Translations under genes and position numbers: made by a program
From: Saprospirales bacterium GYS_P2D
GTDB lineage: Bacteria; Bacteroidota; Bacteroidia; Chitinophagales; Saprospiraceae
Length of the DNA: 64,000 bases
Reading direction: 5' to 3'
Assembly: GCA_009833045.1 (NCBI GenBank)
Contig: WUUP01000005.1
Coordinates: forward strand, 62,001-126,000
Shown: positions 28,047 to 37,483 of the stretch, piece by piece
How the letters are laid out: every line of letters begins with the position of its first letter
Position numbering within the stretch: the first letter of the stretch is position 1
Notes under the pieces: model-generated
Seen by the model: only the letters and a program-made list of their open reading frames with translations
Told to the model about the DNA's origin: nothing
Databases searched by the model: none

Positions 28047-28080
28047 AATTTAATATTTTTGTTCTTTTCAGGAATCGCTG

Positions 28081-28088
28081 CAAATATA
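28081..28088 (-). promoter_or_regulatory. Promoter -7 box TATATTTG for aconitase
   Basis: A perfect TAnnTTTG on the minus strand, 34 bases upstream of the aconitase ATG. The -33 element is not convincing. Confidence 0.6.
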
Positions 28089-28137
28089 TTGCCTAACGGG
28101 CTATTAAGCGATGATTAACAAAAGCTATTCTAAAAAG

Positions 28138-28980
28138 ATGAATAATAAAATTGTACAACTATTAGCCATATTAATGACCTTTTCTGCATGTATGACATCT
28201 CAGGAGGTCCCAAAGATCGACTGGGAAGAACTCGGAAAAACAGAACCCTGGAAGGCGACAGAGGTCTATGAGCCAGTACCACCTAAAGTGACTCCAGGTA
28301 AATGGCAAGAAGCACCTTCAGATGCGATCGTATTATTTGATGGAGATGATCTAAGTCAATGGGTCAAGCCCCAAAATGACTATGGTGTCAATATGGAGCA
28401 GATCGAGCCAATGTGCCAGCTGATGTTTAAGACAGACTGGAGTGGTCGTGCGCCTGCAGACTGGATCATCAAGGATGGACAGCTCATAGTCAATCAAGGG
28501 AAAGGAGGTATCGAGACAAAAGAAGCATTTGGAGACGTACAGATCCACCTCGAGTGGCTATCTCCCGTAGATCCTGAAAAGGAAGGTCAGCAGTATAGTA
28601 ATAGTGGTATATTCTTCATGGGTCTCTATGAGGTACAGATCCTAAATAACTATGAGAATGAGACTTACGTCAATGGTCAGGTCGGCTCCGTATATAAGCA
28701 GCATATCCCACTCGCAAATGCCAGCCGTCCTCCTGGAGAGTGGCAATACTATGATATAGTCTTCACCGCTCCAAAATTTGATGGAGACCAGTTGGTATCA
28801 CCAGCATATCTGACGGTTTTTCACAATGGAGTATTAACTCAAAATCACGTAAAACTAAAAGGCCCTACATGTTTTATAGGCGAGCCACACTATGCTCCAC
28901 ATCCTGCAAAGCTACCTCTATCTCTCCAAGATCACGGCGATGCAGTACGCTATCGCAATATCTGGATCAGAGAGTTGTAA
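28138..28980 (+). CDS. DUF1080 (3-keto-disaccharide hydrolase-like) lipoprotein
   Basis: A 280-residue lipoprotein. ATG at 28138 gives MNNKIVQLLAILMTFSAC with lipobox Cys18; an upstream ATG at 28111 would add nine polar residues. The mature part is the concanavalin-like DUF1080 fold (VLFDGDDLSQW near residue 65, LIVNQGKGGIETKEAFGDVQIHLEW, then NSGIFFMGLYEVQIL). Several members cleave 3-keto-glucosides; others have no tested activity. It stands alone, convergent with the GCS2-CBS gene with only 5 bases between stops. A role in surface glycan use is a family-based inference. Confidence 0.9.
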   Translation: MNNKIVQLLAILMTFSACMTSQEVPKIDWEELGKTEPWKATEVYEPVPPKVTPGKWQEAPSDAIVLFDGDDLSQWVKPQNDYGVNMEQIEPMCQLMFKTDWSGRAPADWIIKDGQLIVNQGKGGIETKEAFGDVQIHLEWLSPVDPEKEGQQYSNSGIFFMGLYEVQILNNYENETYVNGQVGSVYKQHIPLANASRPPGEWQYYDIVFTAPKFDGDQLVSPAYLTVFHNGVLTQNHVKLKGPTCFIGEPHYAPHPAKLPLSLQDHGDAVRYRNIWIREL

Positions 28981-28985
28981 AGAAA

Positions 28986-30896
28986 TTATTGGATGATCCT
29001 GTCGGTGATTTTCAAGAAATTGCTCTCAGTGATCATCCCTACTAATTCTTTGTTTTGGACGACGGGTAGACAGTTTACCATGTGTTCATTCATGAGGCTT
29101 ATGGCCTCTGAGATATTTGCCGAAGGAGTGATCGTGATAGGTTCTTCTTCCATGACATCTTTTATTAGGAGATCTTTTGGTTTCTGTTTTTGACGCTCGA
29201 GGATGAGTTCGTTCATGAGCTTTTTAGCGGTTACCATACCGACGAGTCTTCCTCTTTTGTCTTCGACCGCCATATAGTTGAGCTGACGCCACTCCATTAG
29301 CTGAGCACAGAGCTCTGCGAGATCTGATTTTTGGACGGTGAGCATCTCCGTCCGCATGATATCTTCTACTGTGAGTAGATCAGGCTTATAGCCTTTATAG
29401 TCTTGGAGAGTGGGGGCTTTCCATTCGTGTACGGGGTGGTTTTCTTGATTTTGATTGTGATGCATGGCAGCGGTGAGCACACATAGCGCTTCGTCTTTGC
29501 TGGTGCTGATGTTAGATAGAGAAGTATAGGATCGCAGGAGCCATCGAGCGCCAGTCATGTGTTTTTCGACACGCTGCTCTACGATGCCGAGATAGTACTC
29601 TCGATCGACATCTGAGATCTCCATATGTCTGAGGCCCTCATGTGCTAATGGGATGAGCTCTCGAGACAGCAGATCACGAGCATTGATCTTCTGATCTTTG
29701 AACCATGTAAACTTTGAATCAATACCAAAGCGAGCGGACTTGCCAAAATTATCTCTGACATCATCGAATGACATATGATTTCGTGGGTCACCGTATTCTC
29801 TCGACATACCGATCATGGCACCCAGCCAAAATGCCATATTAGCCATCTCATCAGCGGTAGTAGGCCCTGCTGGGAATACTCGGTTTTCTATTCGCAGGTG
29901 CGGCTTTCCAGTGTCACTGATACCGTAGCAGGGACGATTCCATCGATATACGGTACTATTATGCAGCTGTAGATACTTGAGTTTTGGCACATGTCCAGCT
30001 TGGATCTCATCCAATGAATTTTTCTCCGAAAGGATATGCATGAGTATCCTGAATCGTGCGATATCCTCCTTAAATATCTCCATGATAGAATGGTCAAGCC
30101 ATCGATCTCCTAGTGTGACTCTCGGACTCATCTGTCGCAGGTGATCTCGAGTACGACGTGTATCTATGGCCTGCTGAAAGAGAGCAATCCTCGTCTCGTG
30201 CCAAAGCCGCTTACCGAAGACTAATGGCGAATTAGAAGAAAGAGAGATACAAGGAGCCGTTAATGCCAAGGCAATATTATACAGTTGTACAAAATTATTG
30301 GGTGATACCTGTAGATGGGCCTGAAAGCTGGTATTGCAGGCCTCCATGAGAGGGGAGTCATGTTTGACGAGCATTTCATCGATGCCTACGAGTCGGAGCT
30401 CAAAGTCATTTCCAGAAAGCTCACCATGGATGGCTCGCATTAACTCTTTATATCGATCTTTCGGAGTGAGATTCTTGAGGTCGAGGTGATATTTCTTCAG
30501 TGTAGGAAGTATGCCCGTGAGGACAAAATCCGCATTATGCTCAGCCAGAGCCATTTTTGTTTTGGACAGATAGTCTTTGAGCTCTGCATGCATGCGACTC
30601 AGCGCATTTCCGCTGAACACTTGAGGGCTGAGATTGATCTCTAGGTTAAACTGTGCTAACTCTGATACGAGCCAGTCATACTCCGGGTAGTCTGCGAGTA
30701 TCTGAGGACCAAGATTGAGAGGTCGGAAATGATCCTTATCAATGATGACCATCTCTTGTTCCGCACCGATGCGTACGATATCATCTTCAAACCATGATTG
30801 GTCCAGCATGAATTCCATGGCCCTGATATCTTGGAGAAGACCCTTGACAAATAGATTCTTGGAGCTCTGTGACACACGAGGATTGCGAGTAGACAT
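28986..30896 (-). CDS. Glutamate-cysteine ligase-like (GCS2) protein fused to CBS pair
   Basis: A 636-residue two-part protein. Residues about 20-430 form a carboxylate-amine ligase/GCS2-type fold with the metal-binding IGAEQEM (Glu46, Glu48), NLEINLSPQVF and the RIENRVFPAGPTTADE motif. Residues about 510-636 are two CBS domains (VEDIMRTEMLTVQ and IKDVMEEEPITITPS), which normally bind adenosine nucleotides. The N-terminal part could join glutamate to an amine; the true substrate is unknown. The CBS pair suggests control by AMP/ATP or S-adenosylmethionine. It is monocistronic, downstream of tRNA-Met on the same strand, convergent with the DUF1080 gene. Confidence 0.88.
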   Translation of the reverse strand: MSTRNPRVSQSSKNLFVKGLLQDIRAMEFMLDQSWFEDDIVRIGAEQEMVIIDKDHFRPLNLGPQILADYPEYDWLVSELAQFNLEINLSPQVFSGNALSRMHAELKDYLSKTKMALAEHNADFVLTGILPTLKKYHLDLKNLTPKDRYKELMRAIHGELSGNDFELRLVGIDEMLVKHDSPLMEACNTSFQAHLQVSPNNFVQLYNIALALTAPCISLSSNSPLVFGKRLWHETRIALFQQAIDTRRTRDHLRQMSPRVTLGDRWLDHSIMEIFKEDIARFRILMHILSEKNSLDEIQAGHVPKLKYLQLHNSTVYRWNRPCYGISDTGKPHLRIENRVFPAGPTTADEMANMAFWLGAMIGMSREYGDPRNHMSFDDVRDNFGKSARFGIDSKFTWFKDQKINARDLLSRELIPLAHEGLRHMEISDVDREYYLGIVEQRVEKHMTGARWLLRSYTSLSNISTSKDEALCVLTAAMHHNQNQENHPVHEWKAPTLQDYKGYKPDLLTVEDIMRTEMLTVQKSDLAELCAQLMEWRQLNYMAVEDKRGRLVGMVTAKKLMNELILERQKQKPKDLLIKDVMEEEPITITPSANISEAISLMNEHMVNCLPVVQNKELVGMITESNFLKITDRIIQ

Positions 30897-30964
30897 AGAT
30901 AGCGTTGTAATATTCCTTAATGAGAGAAAGGTAATAACTAATCGGAGATGAGCGGCTATCTAAA

Positions 30965-30995
30965 AAGAAAAAGCCCAAGCAAACCGCTTGAGCTT
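30965..30995 (-). terminator. Terminator after tRNA-Met
   Basis: AAGCCCAAGC (30971-30980) pairs with GCTTGAGCTT (30986-30995), with one mismatch and a 5-base loop. U-rich tracts lie on both sides, so it could also work on the + strand. It sits 8 bases downstream of the tRNA 3' end on the minus strand. Confidence 0.7.
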
Positions 30996-31003
30996 TTTTT
31001 GAG

Positions 31004-31077
31004 TAGCGTGAGGCAGGCTTGAACTGCCGACCTCAGGATTATGAATCCTGCGCTCTAACCAGCTGAGCTACCACGCC
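31004..31077 (-). tRNA. tRNA-Met (CAT), elongator-type
   Basis: A complete 74-base cloverleaf on the minus strand. The acceptor stem is GGCGTGG with TCACGCT (two G-U pairs), the D-arm has GCTC...GAGC, the anticodon stem is CAGGA/TCCTG with loop TTCATAA giving anticodon CAT, and the T-arm is GGCAG-TTCAAGC-CTGCC. The 3' CCA is not encoded. The G1-U72 pair instead of the C-A mismatch rules out initiator tRNA. Elongator Met is most likely; a lysidine-modified Ile(CAT) tRNA cannot be fully excluded by eye. Confidence 0.93.
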
Positions 31078-31093
31078 AGATTATTTCGGGGTG

Positions 31094-31101
31094 CAAATAT
31101 A
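31094..31101 (-). promoter_or_regulatory. Promoter -7 box TATATTTG for tRNA-Met
   Basis: A perfect TAnnTTTG on the minus strand 16 bases before the tRNA 5' end. A TTTG lies at 31117-31120 as a possible -33 element with a short spacing of 15. Confidence 0.6.
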
Positions 31102-31146
31102 TATTAAATCTCAAATCAAAGAAATAGAAAATAGTATCTTACTCGC

Positions 31147-31890
31147 ATGATTTTTCCTATCGGTGATACGAATGTCAAAGGAGGGTACAAACCGCTATTC
31201 AGTTACTCACTGATAGTGATCAATGTTTTGATCTTTTTATTGCAGCTTTCTGTACCAGGAAATCTGGTTTGCGAATTCGCCACTATTCCTAATGATATTG
31301 TTGGAGGACGGCATCTCTTCACCTTGTTCACCAGTATGTTCATGCATGGAGGATGGATGCACCTGATCGGCAATATGATGTTCATATGGATATTTGCAGA
31401 TAACATTGAGGCGGTCAATGGGAATATAAAGTTCATTGTATTTTACCTCTTAGGAGGACTGGTTGCTTCAGCGGTACATATTTTCTTTGAGATGTATACA
31501 GGTGCAGGATCTGCTTTGGCGGATTGTTGTGTGCCTTGTGCATCTACATTTGGCTGTGAGGGCGCCACACAGATGTGTGCAGGATCGGTGCCATCTCTTG
31601 GAGCCAGCGGAGCTATCAGTGCGGTGATGGGAGCGTATGTAGTTATGTTTCCTAAGTCTCGGATTAAGATGCTATTCTTTGTGATGACCTTTGAGCTATC
31701 AGCCATCTATTTTTTAGGCTTTTGGTTTTTGGAGCAGCTCATTTCAGGAGTCGGATCTATCGGCCCCATGGCTGGTACTACTGGAGGCGTCGCTTGGTGG
31801 GCGCACATTGGGGGATTTGTCTTTGGCGTAGCCTATGGTATGCTGACTAAAAAGAATAGACCGAGTATGTCTAAGGTATATGAAAAATAA
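31147..31890 (+). CDS. Rhomboid family intramembrane serine protease with Cys-rich insert
   Basis: A 247-residue inner-membrane protease that cleaves substrates within the bilayer. The catalytic dyad is Ser154 in GASGAISA and His220 in WWAHIGGFVFG. The HGGWMHLIGNMMFIWIFADNIE motif of TM2 is intact, and six helices are visible. Between TM3 and the catalytic Ser lies a segment with five cysteines (127, 128, 131, 137, 144), not part of the usual rhomboid core. It might bind metal or form disulfides on the outer side. It is upstream of rplY with its own stop about 80 bases before, and is probably monocistronic. Confidence 0.93.
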   Translation: MIFPIGDTNVKGGYKPLFSYSLIVINVLIFLLQLSVPGNLVCEFATIPNDIVGGRHLFTLFTSMFMHGGWMHLIGNMMFIWIFADNIEAVNGNIKFIVFYLLGGLVASAVHIFFEMYTGAGSALADCCVPCASTFGCEGATQMCAGSVPSLGASGAISAVMGAYVVMFPKSRIKMLFFVMTFELSAIYFLGFWFLEQLISGVGSIGPMAGTTGGVAWWAHIGGFVFGVAYGMLTKKNRPSMSKVYEK

Positions 31891-31929
31891 AAATATTTGG
31901 GAGCTCTTTTTTCATACACTTAATAGTGT

Positions 31930-31937
31930 TACTTTTG
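31930..31937 (+). promoter_or_regulatory. Promoter -7 box TACTTTTG before rplY
   Basis: A perfect TAnnTTTG 33 bases before the rplY ATG. It would drive rplY, nlpC-like, adk and obg. A TTTG at 31896-31899 is too far to be a standard -33 element. Confidence 0.6.
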
Positions 31938-31970
31938 CAATCCTTTTTCAAAAAATTTAGAATTACAGTC

Positions 31971-32549
31971 ATGAAGGTCGTTTCAATAACTGCTGAAGAA
32001 AGAACAGAGTTTGGTAAAAAAGCCACTAAGGAGATAAGAACAGCTGGCAAGATACCGGCAGTAGTATACAGTGTGAATGGAGTGACTCACTTCTCCACTA
32101 CTCCTAAAGCGGTAAAGCCCTTGGTATATACTCCAGAGTTTAAAGTAGCAGAGATAGAGATAGCTGGAGCTACTAAGAAAGCTCTGATCAAAGCCATCGA
32201 CTTTCACCCAGTGACTGATGAGATTTTACACATGGACTTCATCGAGATGGTGGAAGGCCAGCCGATCAGGGCAAGTATTCCTGTAAAGTTTAAAGGTGTG
32301 TCTCCAGGTGTAAAAGCTGGTGGAAAGCTCATCTCTAACTTGAGAACAGTAAAGGTAAAAGCAACTCCTGATACACTTGTTGATGAGCTTTACGTTGATA
32401 TATCTTCACTTCAGCTTGCTGAGGCAGTAAGAGTGAGAGATATAGAGGTGCCAGAAGGTCTATCTATCGAGGTGGATGGTGCGACGCCTATCGCTGTAGT
32501 AGAGGTGCCACGTGCGCTTAAGAGTGCTGCTGCCAAAGCAGAAGCTTAA
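31971..32549 (+). CDS. rplY: 50S ribosomal protein L25 (CTC type)
   Basis: A 192-residue 5S rRNA-binding ribosomal protein of the long general-stress CTC form. ATG at 31971 (MKVVSITAEERTEFGKKATKEIR) matches family starts; the longer frame back to 31926 runs through the promoter. The N-terminal L25 domain (about 1-95) holds KIPAVVY and AIDFHPVTDEILHMDF. The C-terminal TL5 domain follows, then a short Ala/Lys tail. It heads a four-gene set ending with obg. Confidence 0.95.
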   Translation: MKVVSITAEERTEFGKKATKEIRTAGKIPAVVYSVNGVTHFSTTPKAVKPLVYTPEFKVAEIEIAGATKKALIKAIDFHPVTDEILHMDFIEMVEGQPIRASIPVKFKGVSPGVKAGGKLISNLRTVKVKATPDTLVDELYVDISSLQLAEAVRVRDIEVPEGLSIEVDGATPIAVVEVPRALKSAAAKAEA

Positions 32550-32577
32550 CTAATAGTAGAAATTCCTGTAAAGTATT

Positions 32578-33075
32578 TTGAGATATATAGGTAGAGTTGG
32601 TATTGTTTTAATACTGCTTTACTCTATGTGGTCTTGTGGTACATCTCGTGTGATCTCCGATCATGCAGCTGATACGGATATGTCTGTGCGATCGACTGTA
32701 GTGGGTGCAGCTATAGATCGCATTGGATCTAAGTATGAGTATGCCAGCCGTGGTCCCAATTCTTTTGACTGTTCAGGTTTAGTCACATACGCATATAGGT
32801 CTGCTGATATCTCTATCGCTGGCTCGTCATCATCTATGAGTAAAACCGCTAAACCGATAGAAATCTCTAAGGCTCAAGCGGGTGATCTTATTTTTTTTAA
32901 GAAATCCGGGAAGGTTTTTCATGTATCCATTGTTATTGATAATCAGAAAGATGCACTCTGGGTGGTACACAGCACGAGTTCAAGAGGTGTGATCAAAGAA
33001 GATGTATTAGCCTCCAGCTATTGGAGAGGAAAGATCGATAAAGTCATATCTTTAGGCGCACTGATAAATCGCTAA
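32578..33075 (+). CDS. NlpC/P60 family lipoprotein (cell-wall peptidase)
   Basis: A 165-residue lipoprotein starting at TTG, with signal MRYIGRVGIVLILLYSMWSC and lipobox Cys20. The NlpC/P60 papain-like domain carries catalytic Cys65 in NSFDCSGLVTYAY, His115 in FHVSIVI and a third polar residue near His131. Such enzymes cut the stem peptide of peptidoglycan. Some are activators of other cell-wall hydrolases. It lies 28 bases after rplY and 44 before adk on the same strand. Confidence 0.92.
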   Translation: MRYIGRVGIVLILLYSMWSCGTSRVISDHAADTDMSVRSTVVGAAIDRIGSKYEYASRGPNSFDCSGLVTYAYRSADISIAGSSSSMSKTAKPIEISKAQAGDLIFFKKSGKVFHVSIVIDNQKDALWVVHSTSSRGVIKEDVLASSYWRGKIDKVISLGALINR

Positions 33076-33119
33076 GTGTGAGTATCATTAAATGGATCAT
33101 ATCATATTTTAAGTCAGAA

Positions 33120-33704
33120 ATGGAAGAGAAGAGAATAAACATTATCTTATTTGGCCCTCCAGGCTCAGGAAAAGGAACACAAGCAAAGCAATTAGAAGAA
33201 AAATTTGGATTAGTTCAGGTCTCTACTGGAGATTTGTTTAGATACGAAATGGGCAACAATACGCCCCTTGGCCAAAAGGCAAAAGAGTATATGAACAAAG
33301 GTCAACTCGTACCAGATGAGGTGACAGTAGGTATGCTCAAAAATAAAATTGACAAATTTCCGGAGAGCAAAGGATTCATTTTTGATGGCTTTCCAAGAAC
33401 GATACCACAGGCTGAGGCATTAGATGCGCTATTAGCAGAGAGAGGAGAATCGGTAAATAGCCTCATCGCACTCAAGGTAGATGATGACGAAATCGTCAAA
33501 AGATTGCTCGAAAGAGGAAAGACTTCTGGCCGAGCAGATGACGCTAATGAAGAGGTCATTCGAAATCGAATCGCTGTCTACAAAGCCGAGACTTCTCCTG
33601 TGTACAATTACTATGCAGAAAAAGATCTATCTGTAGAAATCGAAGGAGTAGGATCAATAGAAGATATACAAGGAAGATTAGCCTCGCTGATCGAATCAAT
33701 CTAA
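33120..33704 (+). CDS. adk: Adenylate kinase (short form)
   Basis: A 194-residue enzyme balancing ATP, ADP and AMP. ATG at 33120 ([21 protein letters not shown]) is chosen; a GTG at 33078 would add 14 residues not seen in the family. The P-loop is at 12-20, the NMP-binding [10 protein letters not shown] follows, then the GFPRT segment. The short LID ([11 protein letters not shown]) lacks the zinc-binding cysteines of the long type. It ends 4 bases before obg, so the two are coupled. Confidence 0.96.
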   Translation: MEEKRINIILFGPPGSGKGTQAKQLEEKFGLVQVSTGDLFRYEMGNNTPLGQKAKEYMNKGQLVPDEVTVGMLKNKIDKFPESKGFIFDGFPRTIPQAEALDALLAERGESVNSLIALKVDDDEIVKRLLERGKTSGRADDANEEVIRNRIAVYKAETSPVYNYYAEKDLSVEIEGVGSIEDIQGRLASLIESI

Positions 33705-33708
33705 TCAT

Positions 33709-34701
33709 ATGGCAGACCGCAATTTTGTAGATTTTGTAAAAGTCTGCTGTCGGTCTGGCAATGGCGGCCCTGGCAGTAGTCACTTTTTTAGAGATCGTCT
33801 CCAGCCACAGGGTGGTCCAGATGGTGGAGATGGAGGCAAGGGTGGTGATATCATAGTCCGTGCCAATCCTCAGCTCTGGACCTTACTCCATCTTAAGTAT
33901 CGCAAGCACATACTGGCGGGTCATGGTGAGTCTGGAGGAGCCTCTCGCAAGACGGGTGCTGATGGCAAAAGCGAAATACTCGAGGTGCCTCTTGGTACTG
34001 TCGCAAAAGACTTTGAGACAGGTGAGATCTTATTTGAAGTGACAGAAGAGGACCAAGAGTATGTACTACTCTCGGGAGGCAAGGGAGGAAGAGGTAACTT
34101 TCATTTTAAGTCGGCAACTAATCAATCACCACGATACGCCCAGCCAGGTTTGCCTGGCAAGGAAGAATGGAAAATATTAGAGCTGAAAGTCCTTGCGGAT
34201 GTCGGTCTTGTGGGTTTTCCAAATGCTGGTAAGTCAACATTGCTATCAGTAGTATCCGCAGCTAAGCCTAAAATAGCCAACTACCCATTCACGACTTTGA
34301 CACCAAATCTCGGGATCGTCAGCTATAGAGATAGTAGATCTTTCGTCATGGCAGATATCCCTGGCATCATAGAAAAGGCGCATGAAGGTAAAGGTCTTGG
34401 CCATAGATTTCTCAGACATATTGAGCGAAATAGTCTCTTGTTATTCCTAGTACCTGCGGATGCTGACAATATCAGAGAGCAGTATCATATCTTGCTCAAT
34501 GAGCTTCATATGTACAATCCTGAATTACTATATAAGCCAAGATTGCTCGGAATATCAAAGGCAGATCTGATAGATGAAGAGATCAAGGAATTATTGACAC
34601 CTGATCTGCCAGAGGATGTGGATATCGTCTTCTTTTCAAGTGCTACCATGCAGGGTATCACTGAGCTGAAAGATCAGATCTGGCAAAGTCTAAATGGATA
34701 A
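33709..34701 (+). CDS. obgE: GTPase Obg/CgtA
   Basis: A 330-residue GTPase needed for late 50S assembly and linked to stress response. The glycine-rich Obg domain (about 1-158) includes [30 protein letters not shown]-like glycine runs. The G1 motif GFPNAGKS is at 169-176, with [10 protein letters not shown] (switch I), DIPGI (G3) and SKAD (G4) after it. There is no C-terminal OCT extension. It is the last gene of the rplY set; 34 bases further the convergent cvpA gene ends. Confidence 0.96.
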   Translation: MADRNFVDFVKVCCRSGNGGPGSSHFFRDRLQPQGGPDGGDGGKGGDIIVRANPQLWTLLHLKYRKHILAGHGESGGASRKTGADGKSEILEVPLGTVAKDFETGEILFEVTEEDQEYVLLSGGKGGRGNFHFKSATNQSPRYAQPGLPGKEEWKILELKVLADVGLVGFPNAGKSTLLSVVSAAKPKIANYPFTTLTPNLGIVSYRDSRSFVMADIPGIIEKAHEGKGLGHRFLRHIERNSLLLFLVPADADNIREQYHILLNELHMYNPELLYKPRLLGISKADLIDEEIKELLTPDLPEDVDIVFFSSATMQGITELKDQIWQSLNG

Positions 34702-34735
34702 GAATTGCTAAATCAATAATAGTAAGTAAGAGTGA

Positions 34736-35281
34736 TTACTCGATATTCTCTTTTACCTGATCAAGGGTCGATGTGAACTTGCCCCAGAATTCAGAGAAGA
34801 CATTCTTAAACCCATCGATGACCCAGCCTCCGTCCCGACTGACTGAGATGAGATGATCGTAGAGTGAACTTTGATCGACATATGACTCGGTGAGTATCTT
34901 AAGATTAGTCAATAGCACCAACAGTCCCCCAACCAAAAATGCTGCCACGAGGCCTAATAGAGCGCCTCCAGCCAGTTGATTGACAAAATTGATCTTGACA
35001 GCTCTGAGGAGATCTTCCATACGCTCTCCGATAAATCGCAATAAAAGCATCACTACGAAGAATACAATGAGAAAACCCAATACAAACTCAAGTGCTGGAT
35101 TAAGATTGACCATCTCCTGCAGACGATCGATGAGTAGAGGAGAAAACTTCAAGGCTACCACAAGACCTACCAAAATAGAGAGAGTATCTACTACAGTATT
35201 AATGAATCCCTTAGAGTAGCCTCTGTAGAAAGCATAGCTAATAATCAAAGCAGCCAATAAATCAATAATCATATACAACAC
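34736..35281 (-). CDS. CvpA family membrane protein
   Basis: A 181-residue inner-membrane protein with four hydrophobic helices (about 3-22, 28-45, 62-82, 100-125) and a polar C-terminal tail. The FYRGYSKGFINTVVDTLSILVGLVVA pattern is that of CvpA, named from colicin V production in E. coli; its actual role is still unclear and may concern the envelope. It is monocistronic and divergent from parE. The start could also be ATG at 35272, three codons later. Confidence 0.9.
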   Translation of the reverse strand: MLYMIIDLLAALIISYAFYRGYSKGFINTVVDTLSILVGLVVALKFSPLLIDRLQEMVNLNPALEFVLGFLIVFFVVMLLLRFIGERMEDLLRAVKINFVNQLAGGALLGLVAAFLVGGLLVLLTNLKILTESYVDQSSLYDHLISVSRDGGWVIDGFKNVFSEFWGKFTSTLDQVKENIE

Positions 35282-35293
35282 TTAATCAAGGCG

Positions 35294-35301
35294 CAAAATT
35301 A
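35294..35301 (-). promoter_or_regulatory. Promoter -7 box TAATTTTG for cvpA
   Basis: A perfect TAnnTTTG on the minus strand about 12 bases before the cvpA ATG. No clear -33 element. Confidence 0.5.
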
Positions 35302-35343
35302 GACTATTCTGACCATATGCGGATAATTCTCGTGAGATTGGGC

Positions 35344-35374
35344 TTTACATGTCGGTTTAGCTTTATTAGTTTTG
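35344..35374 (+). promoter_or_regulatory. Promoter for parE (TTTA, 19-base spacer, TAGTTTTG)
   Basis: TTTA at 35344-35347 is one base off the -33 TTTG, and TAGTTTTG at 35367-35374 is a perfect -7 box, with 19 bases between. Leader about 75 bases to the ATG at 35455. Confidence 0.65.
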
Positions 35375-35454
35375 CAGGTGCTGCCTGTAACTATCTGTAA
35401 AACTGTGGGTAACAAATAAACAGTTTTGCTAATCTAAATACTAAAGAAATAGAG

Positions 35455-37356
35455 ATGGCTCAAGTAAATTATACTGAAGACAATATAAAATCCCTCGACT
35501 GGAAAGAACATATCCGACTACGGCCTGGTATGTATATCGGAAAGCTCGGGGATGGCTCTGCACAAGATGACGGGATCTATGTGCTGCTCAAAGAGGTCAT
35601 GGACAACTCTATTGATGAATATGTAATGGGCTATGGTAGAGAGATCAAGATAGATGTCAAAGAAGGACAAGTGTCTATCAGGGATTTTGGTAGAGGTATA
35701 CCACTGGGTAAGGTAGTGGACTGTGTATCAAAGATCAATACAGGAGGAAAGTATGACTCAAAGGCATTCAAAAAGTCGGTAGGTCTTAATGGTGTCGGTA
35801 CTAAGGCTGTCAATGCATTGTCCAACTACTTCAAAGTACAGGCAGTCAGAGAAGGAAAAACTAAGATAGCTGAATTCGCTAAAGGAGAACTGACCAGCGA
35901 AAGTAAAGCGCTCAAGACCGATGAGCTCAATGGTACTATAGTCAGCTTTGTACCAGATAATACGATATTCAAAAACTATAAGTTTCGCTCAGAATATATA
36001 GAAAATCAACTGTGGAACTATGCCTATCTCAATGCCGGACTGAGATTAAATTTTAATGGAAAGGTCCTGTACAGCAAAGATGGATTATTAGATCTATTGT
36101 CAAATAAGACAAAACCTGAACAGCTCCGATATCCGATCATCCATCTGAAAGGTGATGATATTGAGATAGCCCTGACACATGGCAATCAGTATGGCGAGGA
36201 GTATTACTCTTTTGTCAATGGTCAAAACACCACACAAGGAGGTACACATCTCGCAGCTTATAGAGAGGCGATAGTGAAGACGGTCAGAGATCATTTTGGT
36301 AAAAACTATGATGCTCGAGATATACAGAGCTCTATCATAGGAGCGATCTCGGTAAGAGTAGAAGAGCCAGTATTCGAGTCACAGACAAAGACTAAGCTGG
36401 GCTCGCAAAATGTCGGACCAGATGGTCCTACGCTGCGTACTTTTGTGATGGACTTCGTGAAAAACAATTTGGATAACTACCTTCATAAAAATACAGAAGT
36501 AGCGAAATCCCTCCAAAAGCGTATCGTACAGTCTGAGCGAGAACGAAAAGAGATATCTGGCATCAAGAAACTGGCAAATGCCAGAGCCAAAAAGGCAAAT
36601 CTGCACAACAAGAAGCTACGTGACTGCCGTGTCCATTACAATGATAAAAAATCCGATGAGGACGTGAAGCTTGCTACCAGCATTTTCATCACAGAGGGTG
36701 ATTCGGCGAGTGGATCTATCACTAAGGCTCGAGATGTACAAACACAGGCGGTATTTAGCTTGAGGGGTAAGCCCCTCAACTGCTACAATATGACCAAAAA
36801 AGTGGTCTATCAGAATGAAGAGTTTAATCTACTCCAGCATGCGCTCAATATAGAGGATGGCATCGATGGCCTCCGATATAATAAGGTGATCATAGCTACG
36901 GACGCCGATGTCGATGGCATGCATATTCGTTTATTGCTCTTGACGTTTTTCCTTCAGTTTTTTCCTGATTTGGTCAAGCAGAGTCACTTGTATATTTTGG
37001 AGACGCCATTATTCAGAGTACGAGATAAGAAGACGACCTACTACTGCTATAGTGAGCAAGAAAAGGCCCAAGCAGTCCAAAAACTAAGAGGCAAAGCAGA
37101 AATCACCCGATTCAAGGGATTGGGTGAGATTTCACCGAGCGAATTTGAAGACTTCATCTCTGATAATATTAAGCTCGAGCCAGTCTATCTCTCGAGCAAT
37201 ACTGATATATCAGAGATCCTATCATATTACATGGGTAAGAACACACCACAACGACAGGACTTTATTATCAATAATCTCAAAGTGGAATTATTGGATGTAG
37301 ATGGTGAAGATGTACCTGCTTTATCTGAAGAAGAGGCCGTAGCTATCGAGGCGTAA
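35455..37356 (+). CDS. parE: DNA topoisomerase IV subunit B
   Basis: A 633-residue ATPase subunit that separates linked daughter chromosomes together with ParC. The GHKL ATP site is seen in [24 protein letters not shown] and [14 protein letters not shown]. The toprim motifs are ITEGDSASG and [10 protein letters not shown]. The start [22 protein letters not shown] and the length match the Bacteroidota ParE form and not GyrB, which is longer. The usual partner parC is not directly downstream; lon comes next. The reading frame is intact. Confidence 0.93.
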   Translation: MAQVNYTEDNIKSLDWKEHIRLRPGMYIGKLGDGSAQDDGIYVLLKEVMDNSIDEYVMGYGREIKIDVKEGQVSIRDFGRGIPLGKVVDCVSKINTGGKYDSKAFKKSVGLNGVGTKAVNALSNYFKVQAVREGKTKIAEFAKGELTSESKALKTDELNGTIVSFVPDNTIFKNYKFRSEYIENQLWNYAYLNAGLRLNFNGKVLYSKDGLLDLLSNKTKPEQLRYPIIHLKGDDIEIALTHGNQYGEEYYSFVNGQNTTQGGTHLAAYREAIVKTVRDHFGKNYDARDIQSSIIGAISVRVEEPVFESQTKTKLGSQNVGPDGPTLRTFVMDFVKNNLDNYLHKNTEVAKSLQKRIVQSERERKEISGIKKLANARAKKANLHNKKLRDCRVHYNDKKSDEDVKLATSIFITEGDSASGSITKARDVQTQAVFSLRGKPLNCYNMTKKVVYQNEEFNLLQHALNIEDGIDGLRYNKVIIATDADVDGMHIRLLLLTFFLQFFPDLVKQSHLYILETPLFRVRDKKTTYYCYSEQEKAQAVQKLRGKAEITRFKGLGEISPSEFEDFISDNIKLEPVYLSSNTDISEILSYYMGKNTPQRQDFIINNLKVELLDVDGEDVPALSEEEAVAIEA

Positions 37357-37483
37357 GATTGAATCATCATACTGCCAGAATGTCCGCTATTTTTGTTGAT
37401 AGCTGACAGATATTACACTTTTAGGAAGAGATAGGTGGTTGGACCGCTTATTGATACCTAAAGTGATAATCCAATGAATACGA

